Assembly: GCA_051453625.1 (NCBI GenBank)
Contig: JBOZIK010000001.1
Span: forward strand, 86,926,187-86,979,700
DNA: 53,514 nt
Source: Welwitschia mirabilis
Lineage: Eukaryota; Gnetophyta; Gnetopsida; Welwitschiales
Reading direction: 5' to 3'
The notes under the pieces were generated by a model, which searched no databases, was not told the origin of the DNA, and was given only the letters and a program-made list of their open reading frames with translations. Positions 1-10,099 of the stretch are shown here, piece after piece; position 1 is the stretch's first letter, and the number at the start of each line of letters is the position of its first letter. The position numbers and the translations under genes were made by a program.

Positions 1-1200
1 TTATTCTAAGTAGCCATCAATGAGGGATTCCTTGACTTTCTATTATCTCTAGTGGTGTTAGAACACTCATTAGCCATATGTCCAAATCCTTTGCATGAGT
101 AGAATTGGATTTTCTTTCCCTTTTCTTACTCCTTTCTTTGTTTTGGATTACTTCTCCTTGAATTCCTACTTGATTCTCCTTCCTTTTTCCTGTGAAGAAA
201 CTTTCTGAATTATCTATCTAGAAGAGCCACTTCATCATCATTGAGTTCTTCATCTGATCTGTCAGATCTATAGTCTTCTTGGACACATTTTAAAGCAATA
301 CCTTTTCTTCTATCTTTGACAAAATTAAGCTCATAGGTTTGTAGATTACCTTGAAGTTCTTTCAATGCCATTGTATTGATGTTTTTGCTCTCTTTGATGG
401 CTATCACCTTTGGTTTAAATCTCTTGGGTAGGNNNNNNNNNNNNNNNNNNNNNNNNNNNNNNNNNNNNNNNNNNNNNNNNNNNNNNNNNNNNNNNNNNNN
501 NNNNNNNNNNNNNNNNNNNNNNNNNNNNNNNNTTACCTTGAAGTTCTTTCAATGCCATTGTATTGATGTTTTTGCTCTCTTTGATGGCTGTCACCTTTGG
601 TTTAAATCTCTTGGGTAGGGATCTTAAGACTTTTTTTATCACTTTTTTTTCCTCCATGTGTTCTCTGAGGCTTGCTATTGAGTTCACGATATCTGTGAAT
701 CTAAAAAAAAATTATTGCAAAGTTTCTTCTTCATCTATATGAATATCTTCAAATTTAGAAATAAGCATTCAGAGTTTGGCTTGTTTAACTTTTGAGGTTC
801 CTTCATATGCCACTTTGAGAATGTCCCAAGATTCCTTATTATGNNNNNNNNNNGTTTATTATATGTTTAATTTCATTTGCACATACTGCATAAAAAATTG
901 CATTAAGAGCATGGGCATCTATGGTGGCTTTTGCCTTATCTATAGTTGTCTATTGGTCTCAGGATTTGCGAACTAGGATAGCATTGCCATTTGCATTAGT
1001 TTGGGTTATCATAGGCATAGTATAAACTTTTTAAATAACTTCCTTTATGTTGGCATCTAGGGATCTAAGAAATATTCTCATTCTAGCTTTCCAATAAGCA
1101 TAGTTTAAACCATCAAATATAGATGGACAACTGGTTGAAAATCCATTAGAAGGGTTACTCATTTNNNNNNNNNNNNNNNNNNNNTTTGTTAAAATATATT
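1..1200 (-). pseudogene. gag: E1 gag remnant (copia Gag, UBN2-type with zinc knuckle)
   Basis: Minus-strand frames give, in order, an N-terminal FDGLNYAYWKARMR block (about 1120-1075) typical of plant copia Gag, a DAHALNAIF block (about 930-890), a KVIKKVLRSLPKRF block (about 650-600), ELQGNLQTYEL (about 355-325) and a zinc knuckle (about 113-72). Gag forms the particle and binds RNA. The knuckle should be C-x2-C-x4-H-x4-C; here the first Cys is Phe (FYSCKGFGHMANEC). The frame is broken by shifts and stops, several at expected Trp or Gln positions. Gaps at 433-532, 844-853 and 1165-1184 interrupt it, and 346-432 is repeated at 533-619 across the first gap. The first Met is not certain. Confidence 0.85.
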
Positions 1201-1213
1201 GTAGACTATCTTT

Positions 1214-1226
1214 AACTCTGATACCA
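1214..1226 (-). other. E1 primer-binding site, initiator tRNA-Met
   Basis: The minus strand reads TGGTATCAGAGTT, the complement of the 3' end of initiator tRNA-Met except at the last two bases. It lies two bases inside the LTR edge, the spacing also seen in E3 and E4. This is where minus-strand DNA synthesis would be primed. Confidence 0.9.
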
Positions 1227-1544
1227 AATGATAGGATTGACAACCCTTGACAGTGCCATTGTATTAGGAGGTTATTTCAAAACTTAACAATTAATCTAAA
1301 ATAAAATAAAACTATTCAAAACATAACTTGCATATGAAAATAAATCAATCTAGGATGTGCAAAAAAAAGTAAGATACTAAAAGTAAAGAACAAAAACAAA
1401 AAGAAAAAACTACCAATTTGATGCAAGCCAGATTTACAGTGGTTAAGAAACTCCCCTACTCCACTCTTGATGATTAGCTTCTCCAAGCTAGATCTCGGAT
1501 CTCTGTTACTTCACTAGGTATTCGAGGTTTACCTATAACCTTTA

Positions 1545-1925
1545 CAAGCGAAATTTTCTAGGCTAAGTCTCAACCTTTACAATAGACTTTTTAAGGCTTA
1601 GTCTTAACCTATACCATGGAATTTTCAAGGNNNNNNNNNNNNNNNNNNNNNNNNNNNNNNNNNNNNNNNNNNNNNNNNNNNNNNNNNNNNNNNNNNNNNN
1701 NNNNNNNNNNNNNNNNNNNNNNNNNNNNNNATCTCGGATCTCTGTTACTTCACTAGGTATTCGAGGTTTACCTATAACCTTTACAAGTGAAATTTTCTAG
1801 ACTAAGTCTCAACCTTTACAATGGACTTTTTAAGGCTTAGTCTCAACCTATACCATGGAATTTTCAAGGTTAAGTCTCAACCTATAGCACAGAATTTTCA
1901 AAACTAAGTCTTAACCTTTAGCAAA
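1545..1925. repeat. ~35-bp tandem repeat inside the E1 LTR
   Basis: Successive units share a core like GGCTAAGTCTCAACCTTTA followed by a short variable part ending in GACTTTT or GAATTTT. About four clear units exist, and the gap-flanking copy repeats some of them. The same array occurs at the same LTR position in E3 (18260-18440 and 22470-22650), so it is a conserved family trait. It does not code for anything evident. Confidence 0.75.
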
Positions 1926-2344
1926 AGAGATAGTGATGTGAAGATGCCTCAATAGCATAAATATCATCCATTCTCAAATCAATATAATAGATGGAGCTCT
2001 TCTCCTGTAGAAATATACCAATGATGCTTTAGATATGAATTTGAATGTAGTACATGTGCTAATAATAGATCTTGTCTAGTCAGATGTGTAGAAGCCAAGA
2101 TACAATAGTAATAGTAAAGTCAATACATAGCTTGATCTTTTAGATCCAAAATTATTTAGCCAAATGAGAATGATTCCAAAAGATTTCTTGGTCATCTATA
2201 GCTTAGCTATTTATAATACAAGGCTATTAGTTTTTATTATAATTGAATTGTGCCTCCATCGGTTATGAATGACTAGAAAACGGCTACTTAAAAGATAAAT
2301 AATAGATACATAATGTTTAAAAAAATTTATTTTCCGCATCGTTT

Positions 2345-2693
2345 GGTTAATCTCACAAAAGTCTGGTTGACCCCATATGGTGCCATGATTTACATAGGTC
2401 ACCCAAGAGAGAAATTTAATTGCCCTAGGTTTTTACATTTCCATATCTAATTGATCCTATCTGAGTCTGATCGATCCCTTATCTCTCAGTCTGGGAATAC
2501 TGTCTATCAAATCCTCAAATTCGATTGACCCCATGCACATCTAGTCGACCCCTTGCCATTTGGTTCAAGAACACTGATTCTCTAAGTTACAGGTCTAGTC
2601 GGTCCCATCAGGATCCGATTAACCCCTCTAGATTTGGTTCATTTTCTTTTGACAGCTTTAGGTGTGGTCGACCCCTTTACGATCCGGTCAATC
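2345..2693. repeat. Cluster of GGTCGACC-like palindromic sites in the E1 LTR
   Basis: Exact or near copies of the octamer GGTCGACC recur: GGTTAATC (2345), GGTTGACC (2365), GATCGATC (2469), GATTGACC (2523), AGTCGACC (2543), GATTAACC (2617), GGTCGACC (2666), GGTCAATC (2686). Most are followed by a C run. Variants differ mainly by C-to-T or G-to-A changes. E3 LTRs carry the same kind of cluster. Function is unknown. Confidence 0.7.
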
Positions 2694-2846
2694 CCTCAGG
2701 AGGATGAATTAACTAAACAGGTTTTTGATGCATATTTTAGTTTCATCTTTTAACCTGTAAAAACTTACTCTTTTGTACAAAATCATATAACATTTGCTAT
2801 ACAAGATATATTAGTTTGACATCAATTAGCAAAATATAATTCAATA

Positions 2847-5800
2847 CCTTTTTCAATTTTTTAATAATAAAGGATGGCATGTTAATCATTTCTTTACCTA
2901 TTCCAAGACAAAATGCATAGAGTTATTTGAAATAAGAAACTATAGAGATTCATGATCTTGTCATACAAAGTAAAATACTTGATGATTTTCCTGTGAATCT
3001 TAGACCAACTGTCACCAATGAGAGTCTTCTCTACTTTTCCTTTTGCCTTTAGAGTCTTCTTGCTGGTATCGAAGAAGTAGTTTATTCAAGAATGATCATA
3101 CCTACCCTAGCAAGTTACTCTTTAATCCTTGCATTAGAGATCCATTGCCTCTTCCACTAAATCTTCTATCAGGGTAACTCTATGATCATGCATAATTACT
3201 GCACCTATATCCCAAAACTAGATGAAGTGGTCTAGCCACTCCTTAAGGTAGCTACAAAGGTAGGTGCAATAATCTATCCATTTCACGTTTTGAAGGCAAT
3301 GAAATGATAGGGAGTTATATAACTATTTATGATGGCATTGTTACAACCTGATTCTTGGGTTGGACTTAAAAGCATAATCTTTTTTTTGAAAATAATTAAC
3401 TTTATTACATTATAGTGCATCAACTTACATGATAAGATTAAACATTGCAGCAGAATAACTAGGTTATGACTGAGAGTCTTACCTCTCAGTTATCCACAGG
3501 ATTCACATCAAGTAAACTATGTGAAGATAACCCATTCAACTAATATCATAACCAATCTTATGGTTAATTAGTAATCTCAATTGAGAGTACATAAAACAAG
3601 TGTGTATGTTGTGGTTGAGTGGTTGATTGCACCAACAACTAAGTANNNATGCCTACATAATTCTCATCCTAAGAAGTTCAAACCATACATAGTCCTATCT
3701 TAGACCTTGTTCCAATTTCTACTAATACACATGAGCATAAGATAGATCAACATAGTCTGTATCAGTAGAGTGTGGGAATCCTAGGCATGAAAGAATGCAG
3801 TAACTTAATATTCAAAACAACATCAATAGATATCATACATAAATATATGTACATATGCATAGTAGCTATATGTAAAAGTATAGGAGAAAGCCAATCAAAA
3901 AACTCTTGAGGGTATAATATCCAATTCTATTAAGGAATTCTAATGCATGAATGATAATGATAAAGATTTATATTAATATAAACTAGATATATGAGTAACT
4001 GATCTCTCTCTCTCTCTCTCTCTGCTAATCACTTGGCCAAAATATCCATTAGTAATCCTCCATCGCTAAGCATAAGAGACGCGTTATATCTCACTATAAC
4101 ATCTTGGTGAAAGCCACTGGGAGGCANNNNNNNNNNNNNNNNNNNNNNNNNNNNNNNNNNNNNNNNNNNNNNNNNNNNNNNNNNNNNNNNNNNNNNNNNN
4201 NNNNNNNNNNNNNNNNNNNNNNNNNNNNNNNNNNNNNNNNNNNNNNNNNNNNNNNNNNNNNNNNNNNNNNNNNNNNNNNNNNNNNNNNNNTAATAAATAA
4301 ATATAAAATTCCAAAGATTGACCCATATTAAGTTACTAGTTTCAATAAGACTCAGTAGGGTAGAAGTTAAAAAGTAAAGATAGCTAATTAAATGCTTAAT
4401 TATTTTTTAATAGGCATCATAGTAAAAACTGCTAATACTATATCATTTTAATAGAAAAAGAAGATCATATGAACAATAAGAGTAAAGATATTACTTGCAA
4501 AGATTATAAGACCTTGATAGTTAAGGATGATAAAGATTCAAGCTTAAGAGTTTCTTAGCTTTAAGCTTCNNNNNNNNNNNNNNNNNNNNNNNNNNNNNNN
4601 NNNNNNNNNNNNNNNNNNNNNNNNNNNNNNNNNNNNNNNNNNNNNNNNNNNNNNNNNNNNNNNNNNNNNNNNNNNNNNNNNNNNNNNNNNNNNNNNNNNN
4701 NNNNNNNNNNNNNNNNNNNNNNNNNNNNNNNNNNNNNNNNNNNNNNNNNNNNNNNNNNNNNNNNNNNNNNNNNNNNNNNNNNNNNNNNNNNNNNNNNNNN
4801 NNNNNNNNNNNNNNNNNNNNNNNNNNNNNNNNNNNNNNNNNNNNNNNNNNNNNNNNNNNNNNNNNNNNNNNNNNNNNNNNNNNNNNNNNNNNNNNNNNNN
4901 NNNNNNNNNNNNNNNNNNNNNNNNNNNNNNNNNNNNNNNNNNNNNNNNNNNNNNNNNNNNNNNNNNNNNNNNNNNNNNNNNNNNNNNNNNNNNNNNNNNN
5001 NNNNNNNNNNNNNNNNNNNNNNNNNNNNNNNNNNNNNNNNNNNNNNNNNNNNNNNNNNNNNNNNNNNNNNNNNNNNNNNNNNNNNNNNNNNNNNNNNNNN
5101 NNNNNNNNNNNNNNNNNNNNNNNNNNNNNNNNNNNNNNNNNNNNNNNNNNNNNNNNNNNNNNNNNNNNNNNNNNNNNNNNNNNNNNNNNNNNNNNNNNNN
5201 NNNNNNNNNNNNNNNNNNNNNNNNNNNNNNNNNNNNNNNNNNNNNNNNNNNNNNNNNNNNNNNNNNNNNNNNNNNNNNNNNNNNNNNNNNNNNNNNNNNN
5301 NNNNNNNNNNNNNNNNNNNNNNNNNNNNNNNNNNNNNNNNNNNNNNNNNNNNNNNNNNNNNTTAATTAGTAAGATTAATTACATGCATCGTTTTCTCATG
5401 CTAGCTTTTTTAATCCTTCATAGGCTTATAAGTAAGTTTAATTCAATCAAAACATGCATCAAAATAATAAATGCATAAGTCTTATAATTGTCATGTGACA
5501 TAATGAGATAAAATCTTCAATTCCAATGAATAAAGCAATGAGTATGCTATGAATCAAGTTCCCTTACACATCTCAAAAATGTAAAATTCATGATAGAGTA
5601 AATCTTCTCATTTATCATGACTACATGTAATTCTTCAAATACTCATTTCTTTTAAAATGCATAAAATGTATCAATCACATAACATAAGGAAGAAAATATT
5701 TATTCATAATGTAGTATACCTATCACATTTACCGAGAATTTAAATGAGTGAATAAGATGTAAAATATATTATTATGTACTCTTAAAGTTTTCAATTTATG

Positions 5801-6049
5801 TGATTTTAATTCCTGACATAATGAGATTATCTAATTTTAAATGTTTCAATAGCTTTTCTTATAAAAATCTTTTAACATATATTTTTTTTCATTTTCATAG
5901 TAAATTATAAAAGTTACAAACTAAGGTTAATTTAAAATGACGTCTTATTTTTAATAAGGAATTAAATAAGAATAATTAATTATTTAACTAAAAAATTGAT
6001 ATAGTTAATATTCAAGTAAATAAGGTTTATAAAATATGGGATACGATAG
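2847..6049. other. Non-coding AT-rich stretch with large gaps; no gene recognised
   Basis: I found no convincing reading frame, RNA gene or element boundary here. It holds gaps at 4127-4290 and 4570-5361, a TC microsatellite, and long A/T-rich tracts after 5360. It is most likely old transposon or intergenic DNA, but I cannot assign it. Confidence 0.5.
4003..4023. repeat. TC dinucleotide microsatellite
   Basis: About ten uninterrupted TC units. Confidence 0.95.
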
Positions 6050-8000
6050 GCATGGTTCATGTCTAAAGGACTCCCTTATGGTAGAATCCACTATTCTTAT
6101 TTCACATGCTTCTTCTATCTGATTGAATATTTTTATTACTCTTACAATATTGTCAAAGGGGGAAATAAGCCTACTTCTTTAAAGATCTTTCTATTTCTTT
6201 CAAGCCAAACCTGATAGAAAACATTTAGATAGAGGGCCCTTCGTGAAGTTTGGGATGGGGAGGTTTCCCATAAGTTGATTTGTTCTAACCATCTAGATGG
6301 TCAAGACCCCTTATCTTTTGTATGCATAAATTTATGCATTTTATAAAATCACACTTCAAAAAAATATGTTTGATAGTATTCATGTCATGATTGCAAAGTG
6401 TGCATCTCGAGGTGAACTTAAAACCCTTACAGATGAGGTTATCCTATGTAAGGAGGCTTTGTTATCTAATTGTCCATCCCAAAAAGCAAAACCAAATGAT
6501 CTTTAATCCAAGATGCTCTTTAATGGTNNNNNNNNNNNNNNNNNNNNNNNNNNNNNNNNNNNNNNNNNTAGAAAAGAAAAGACTATTTCTTCTACCTTCT
6601 TCTTAGTAAGTAAAAGGGTATTAGGAACTAGGAGATAATATGGTTAAACTCTTCCACTTTGTTCCACATAATCTTAGGTGGAGGTGAGGGTATGGAAATG
6701 GGAACACCATAAGCTAACCACCCCTCCTCCTTTCATAGGTGCTGTACCTCTGTCATTCTCCTACCCCCAAGGATTTCAAATAAAACTAAGAATTTGTAAT
6801 GGAAAGTAATGATAAACCTATCCTTAAAAGAGAGCTTTTCTATTGAGATTCTTCTTGTATCAAAATTTCAATTCTGTAGAGATTAAAGGCATTTATAGCC
6901 CTAATTTATAATAAGTCTAATTAGCCTTGCTCCAAATAATACCATATTTCCAAGTTAAACATCTTATCCAAGCCTTGTAGATTTTTATCCAAATCTCCCA
7001 GGTAAGCTTGGTAGCTAGTGTAACGGCTTGTAGTTTGATATCTTTTAATCTATGACCTTCTTCTTGATTTAACTTTATTGTTTAATCTATTTTTATTATC
7101 ATTTCTAGACTAAATAAAATCTCTAAAAATCTTGTTAATTTAATTAATAACATTTCTTGGAGGGATCAGGACCATCATGGTATAAATTAGAATGCTATTC
7201 AGAATTTCTTTGTTTAGCATCAACTTCCCTACTAAATAAATGAATCTTTCCTTCATGTTAACGAATTCCTCTCCATTTTGTTGAACAATGAGTCCTGTAG
7301 TTCTACTTTTTTTTCTACCAGCAAAAAGGAGTTTCCCAAGATAAGAGATAGTAGCTCTTCTCTATTACAATCTAGAATCTATTGGATTTTTCTACTTCTC
7401 TCCTCTGGATAGTTCATACTAATGACACGGGTCTTCTCCCAATTGACTCTTAAGCCTATGGTTTTTAAGATAATATTGAACATGCTAGTTTTAGGGAATG
7501 ATTTTATTCAAATTTAATTTTTTTAGGCATCTTTTCAAGTTTTCCACTATAATAGGGGGAAAAAATAGAGAGATAAGGGGTTTCACTTGTCTAATCCCCC
7601 TCCCTAGGAAGAACTTCCTAGAGTTCCTTATACCCATTTGAAATTAAAATCTGATGGTAGAGAGGATATATCTAATCATCCCATAAAATTAATCAGAGAA
7701 ATCTAGCCACTCAAGGATGACCTTTAGATAGTTCAAGATGGCTTTGTCATATGCTTTTGAGAGGTCTATATTAATTATGAAAAGGTTTTTTCTTTGATGC
7801 CAAGCCTAGTGGATGGCTTCATGAGCTGTTGTAACATTCATCTAAATGTACCTTCTTGGAATAAACCTCGTTTGATGATCATTGATGATCTGGAGGAGAA
7901 GCAGCTGAAGGCGGTTAACTAGGATTTTGGACATGATCTTGTATAGAAAAGTATAGAGGCTAATTAGTCTACAATATTTGGGTTACTCGATAACTTTGTC
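6050..8000 (-). pseudogene. LINE (L1-like) remnant: reverse transcriptase plus zf-RVT end
   Basis: Minus-strand frames show, 5' to 3', CRLISLYTFLYKIMSKIL and NRL (about 7960-7900; family pattern RPISL..YKI.SK.L.NRL), IDLSKAYD (about 7780), a GIRQ block (about 7590), then NWEKTRVISMN (about 7440-7410) and LDCNREELLSLILG (about 7370). The C-terminal zinc-binding motif is CTLCN..H.FLKC (about 6410-6355; C-x2-C-x9-H-x4-C). LINEs copy themselves by target-primed reverse transcription. The FADD/YADD catalytic segment expected between the GIRQ and NWEK blocks is missing, with an apparent internal deletion near 7500-7540. The 5' part is truncated near 8000. A gap lies at 6528-6568. No poly(A) tail or duplication was identified. 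Confidence 0.75.
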
Positions 8001-8029
8001 TTTTAGAAGAAATAAATAAAAGTATTTTA

Positions 8030-8330
8030 TTAAGAATCATTCTCTACTAATATCATATAATTTTATCAATATTTCTTTTATTACTAAATATATTTATAAA
8101 TAATAAAATATATAATAAAATTGTTATAAATAAATTTCATTAAAACATAACATATATTAGTAAGCTATAATAAAATTACTATATTATTTTTTATTATATT
8201 ATAATTAATAAAATTATTTTATTAAGAATTATTATTTATTAGTATTATATAATTTTATTAATTATTGATTTTCATAAGTATATTAATAATTTTTTAATAT
8301 TTAATATAATGACTTATAAGGCAAAGGGAA
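8030..8330. repeat. Very AT-rich tract with a ~60-bp diverged direct repeat
   Basis: The segment is almost entirely A and T. A block containing TTTTATTAAGAATCATT..ATATAATTTTAT near 8020-8078 recurs in diverged form near 8210-8270. There is no coding content. It could be decayed transposon sequence or a matrix-attachment-like region; sequence alone cannot decide. Confidence 0.5.
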
Positions 8331-8549
8331 ACAATATGCATAATAAAATTATTAAATTAATGGATACACATTTGCTTATGACATCTTAAATCCTTAATTA
8401 AGGTTTTTTTAAAATATATTTTTTTATTTAGTGTTCACTAGCCTTTATTAATTTTCATAATATTTTTTCATATGTTTTTCTTAACTCATTATGACTCTAA
8501 GAAAACTAAAAATGATTTGAACATGAGTTGTCAGAAATCCAGTGTTAAC

Positions 8550-8720
8550 AAATATTGATTCTGTAAGTTTTATAACTATTGCTTTACATTAGCTACTGCA
8601 ACTAGAGTAATGTACCACTTTGTGAAGGCAATGAAGAATGATGTGAAACCTTGCAAGGAAAATTCTTCTATCCATATATCTCATAGATTAGTAAAGGATA
8701 GTATAATTCTTATATTTTAA
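8550..8720 (+). pseudogene. Possible hAT-type BED zinc-finger fragment
   Basis: From 8562 the frame is open for 52 codons and reads CKFYNYCFT..ATRVMYHFVKA..NDVKPCK. This resembles the BED finger at the N-terminus of plant hAT transposases: C-x2-C, an S/T-x-ATRVK-x-H segment, then a Cys about a dozen residues on. The second Cys would be Tyr here (TAT), and a TGA just upstream sits where Trp is usual. No dimerisation domain or terminal inverted repeat was found. It lies just left of the E2 insertion. The match is short, so the call is tentative. Confidence 0.4.
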
Positions 8721-9037
8721 ATTTTTGAAAGTCTTACATGTTTTCTATGCAAAACGTATAACTTATTTCAAATTATGTACATAAATAAAATCATAATGCA
8801 TAATTTATCATAAAATTTAGAATTTATAAATTAACAAGGCTATGGGAATTTTGTACATTTTCTTGTATGTTTTATCATGTCTACAATCATTTCAAATGCT
8901 TTTGTTCTTAATCAAATTTTTTATTTAGTTTTTGTAAACTCCTAAATTTTGTAATGCATTGATCCAAACTTCGTATTGAATTAAATTATTGGGGATGTTG
9001 AATCTGGTCCTAAATCATAAATTAAAAACTATGTAGG

Positions 9038-9993
9038 TGATAACTCAGAAATCAATGTATATTTTTACTTTCTTTTCTTACTAAAATGAATGAATGGAAT
9101 GATAGTTGTTTAGTAATATTATATGATATTATTATAATATATTATATTATTATTTCATATAGCTAACTTGATTTTCTAGAACAATTATTCTAATACAAGA
9201 ATAGTGGAGCCTTGATTTAAGAAAGGGAAATAGCTATAACAATTAAATAGATGACATAAAAAAAGTAAACAACCATTAATGCAAGAAAACCATTGGAAGG
9301 ATGGAGACAAGTGGAAAAAAAAAGGAGATAAAAAATCACTTAGGTTATACCTATAAATATGTAGTGTAGAGGAGACAAGAGGATCTTTTTGGAAACTTGG
9401 AGAATAGATGAAAATTGCATTAGAGGTAAAGAAGATCAGAATGGAAGAACCACAAAATGACTTTCTAGCTACTATACATATTGTGAAAACACAAGAAATT
9501 TCTTATTTTTATATTTTCTAGAAAGTAATACATGTTTATATTCTAAAAGAGGATTTTGTATTGCTATGTAAATAGTTGCAAAGTTGCTTGCTATTATTTT
9601 CTGTATTCTAATATTAATCTTAGCTAGAGTTAATATTGAGATAGTGTATCAGTTAAAAATAAGTAATACACATAATATGACTATGTTTTATCTATTTTAT
9701 TTACTTTCATTTCCCACTTCTTGTAAATATTATTCATACTAATTATCAGAATACCATTTTGCTAGGAATAATCATTCTTGACAAAGAGTGTATTCTATCT
9801 CAATAAAGAGAGTTTTTATTTGAGTTAAAAGTATGAAAAAAGTAAATCCCATATAAAAATTAGTAATGATCAATGTATTTGTGTGGTAATATGGTTTCTA
9901 TGTTTTTCTAGTACTTTTTGTAATATAACTTTTTCTTTTTAAGTATTTTGTTGAAATTACTTAGCTATTTTATAGATTTCTAGATAAATTATA
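9038..9993 (+). repeat. E2 5' LTR
   Basis: It starts TGATAACTCAGAAATCAATG and ends CTAGATAAATTATA, where the partner LTR has ..ATTACA (C-to-T at the terminal CA). It is collinear with 26479-27400 over its full length, with scattered substitutions and small indels. I could not identify a convincing PBS after it; TTTTGGAACTAGAAGGAGG at 10003 is the only candidate and matches no tRNA end I can name with confidence. Confidence 0.85.
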
Positions 9994-10099
9994 GACTTCT
10001 AATTTTGGAACTAGAAGGAGGACACTTCTAGCCTTTTTACTAAAATAATGAAAACCATTTTGAGAAAAGATAACCAAGGATGATGGAGGGATGAGAAGG

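Larger units (their letters stand above)
1..2846 (-). mobile_element. E1: 5' part of a Ty1/copia LTR retrotransposon, truncated by the window edge
   Basis: Read on the minus strand this gives a 5' LTR (2846 down to 1229), a tRNA-iMet primer-binding site two bases inside the LTR, then a gag frame running to base 1. The remainder (pol and 3' LTR) would lie left of the window. The LTR resembles those of E3 (18007-23439) in order and motifs: a terminal block with TTTGCY..GATGTCAAACTAATAT, GGTCGACC-like sites, then a ~35-bp tandem repeat near the PBS side. The outer LTR terminus is placed by alignment to E3 and reads TA instead of TG, so 2846 is approximate. No flanking duplication can be tested because only one end is present. 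Confidence 0.85.
1229..2846 (-). repeat. E1 5' LTR
   Basis: On the plus strand it starts TGATAGGATTGACA next to the PBS. It ends around the sequence complementary to TTTTGCTAATTGATGTCAAA, which is shared with both E3 LTRs. It contains a 100-N gap (1631-1730) whose flanks 1492-1630 and 1731-1869 are near-identical, so its true length is probably nearer 1.4 kb. Internal features are a ~35-bp tandem repeat (1545-1925) and a set of GGTCGACC-like sites (2345-2693). Confidence 0.8.
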
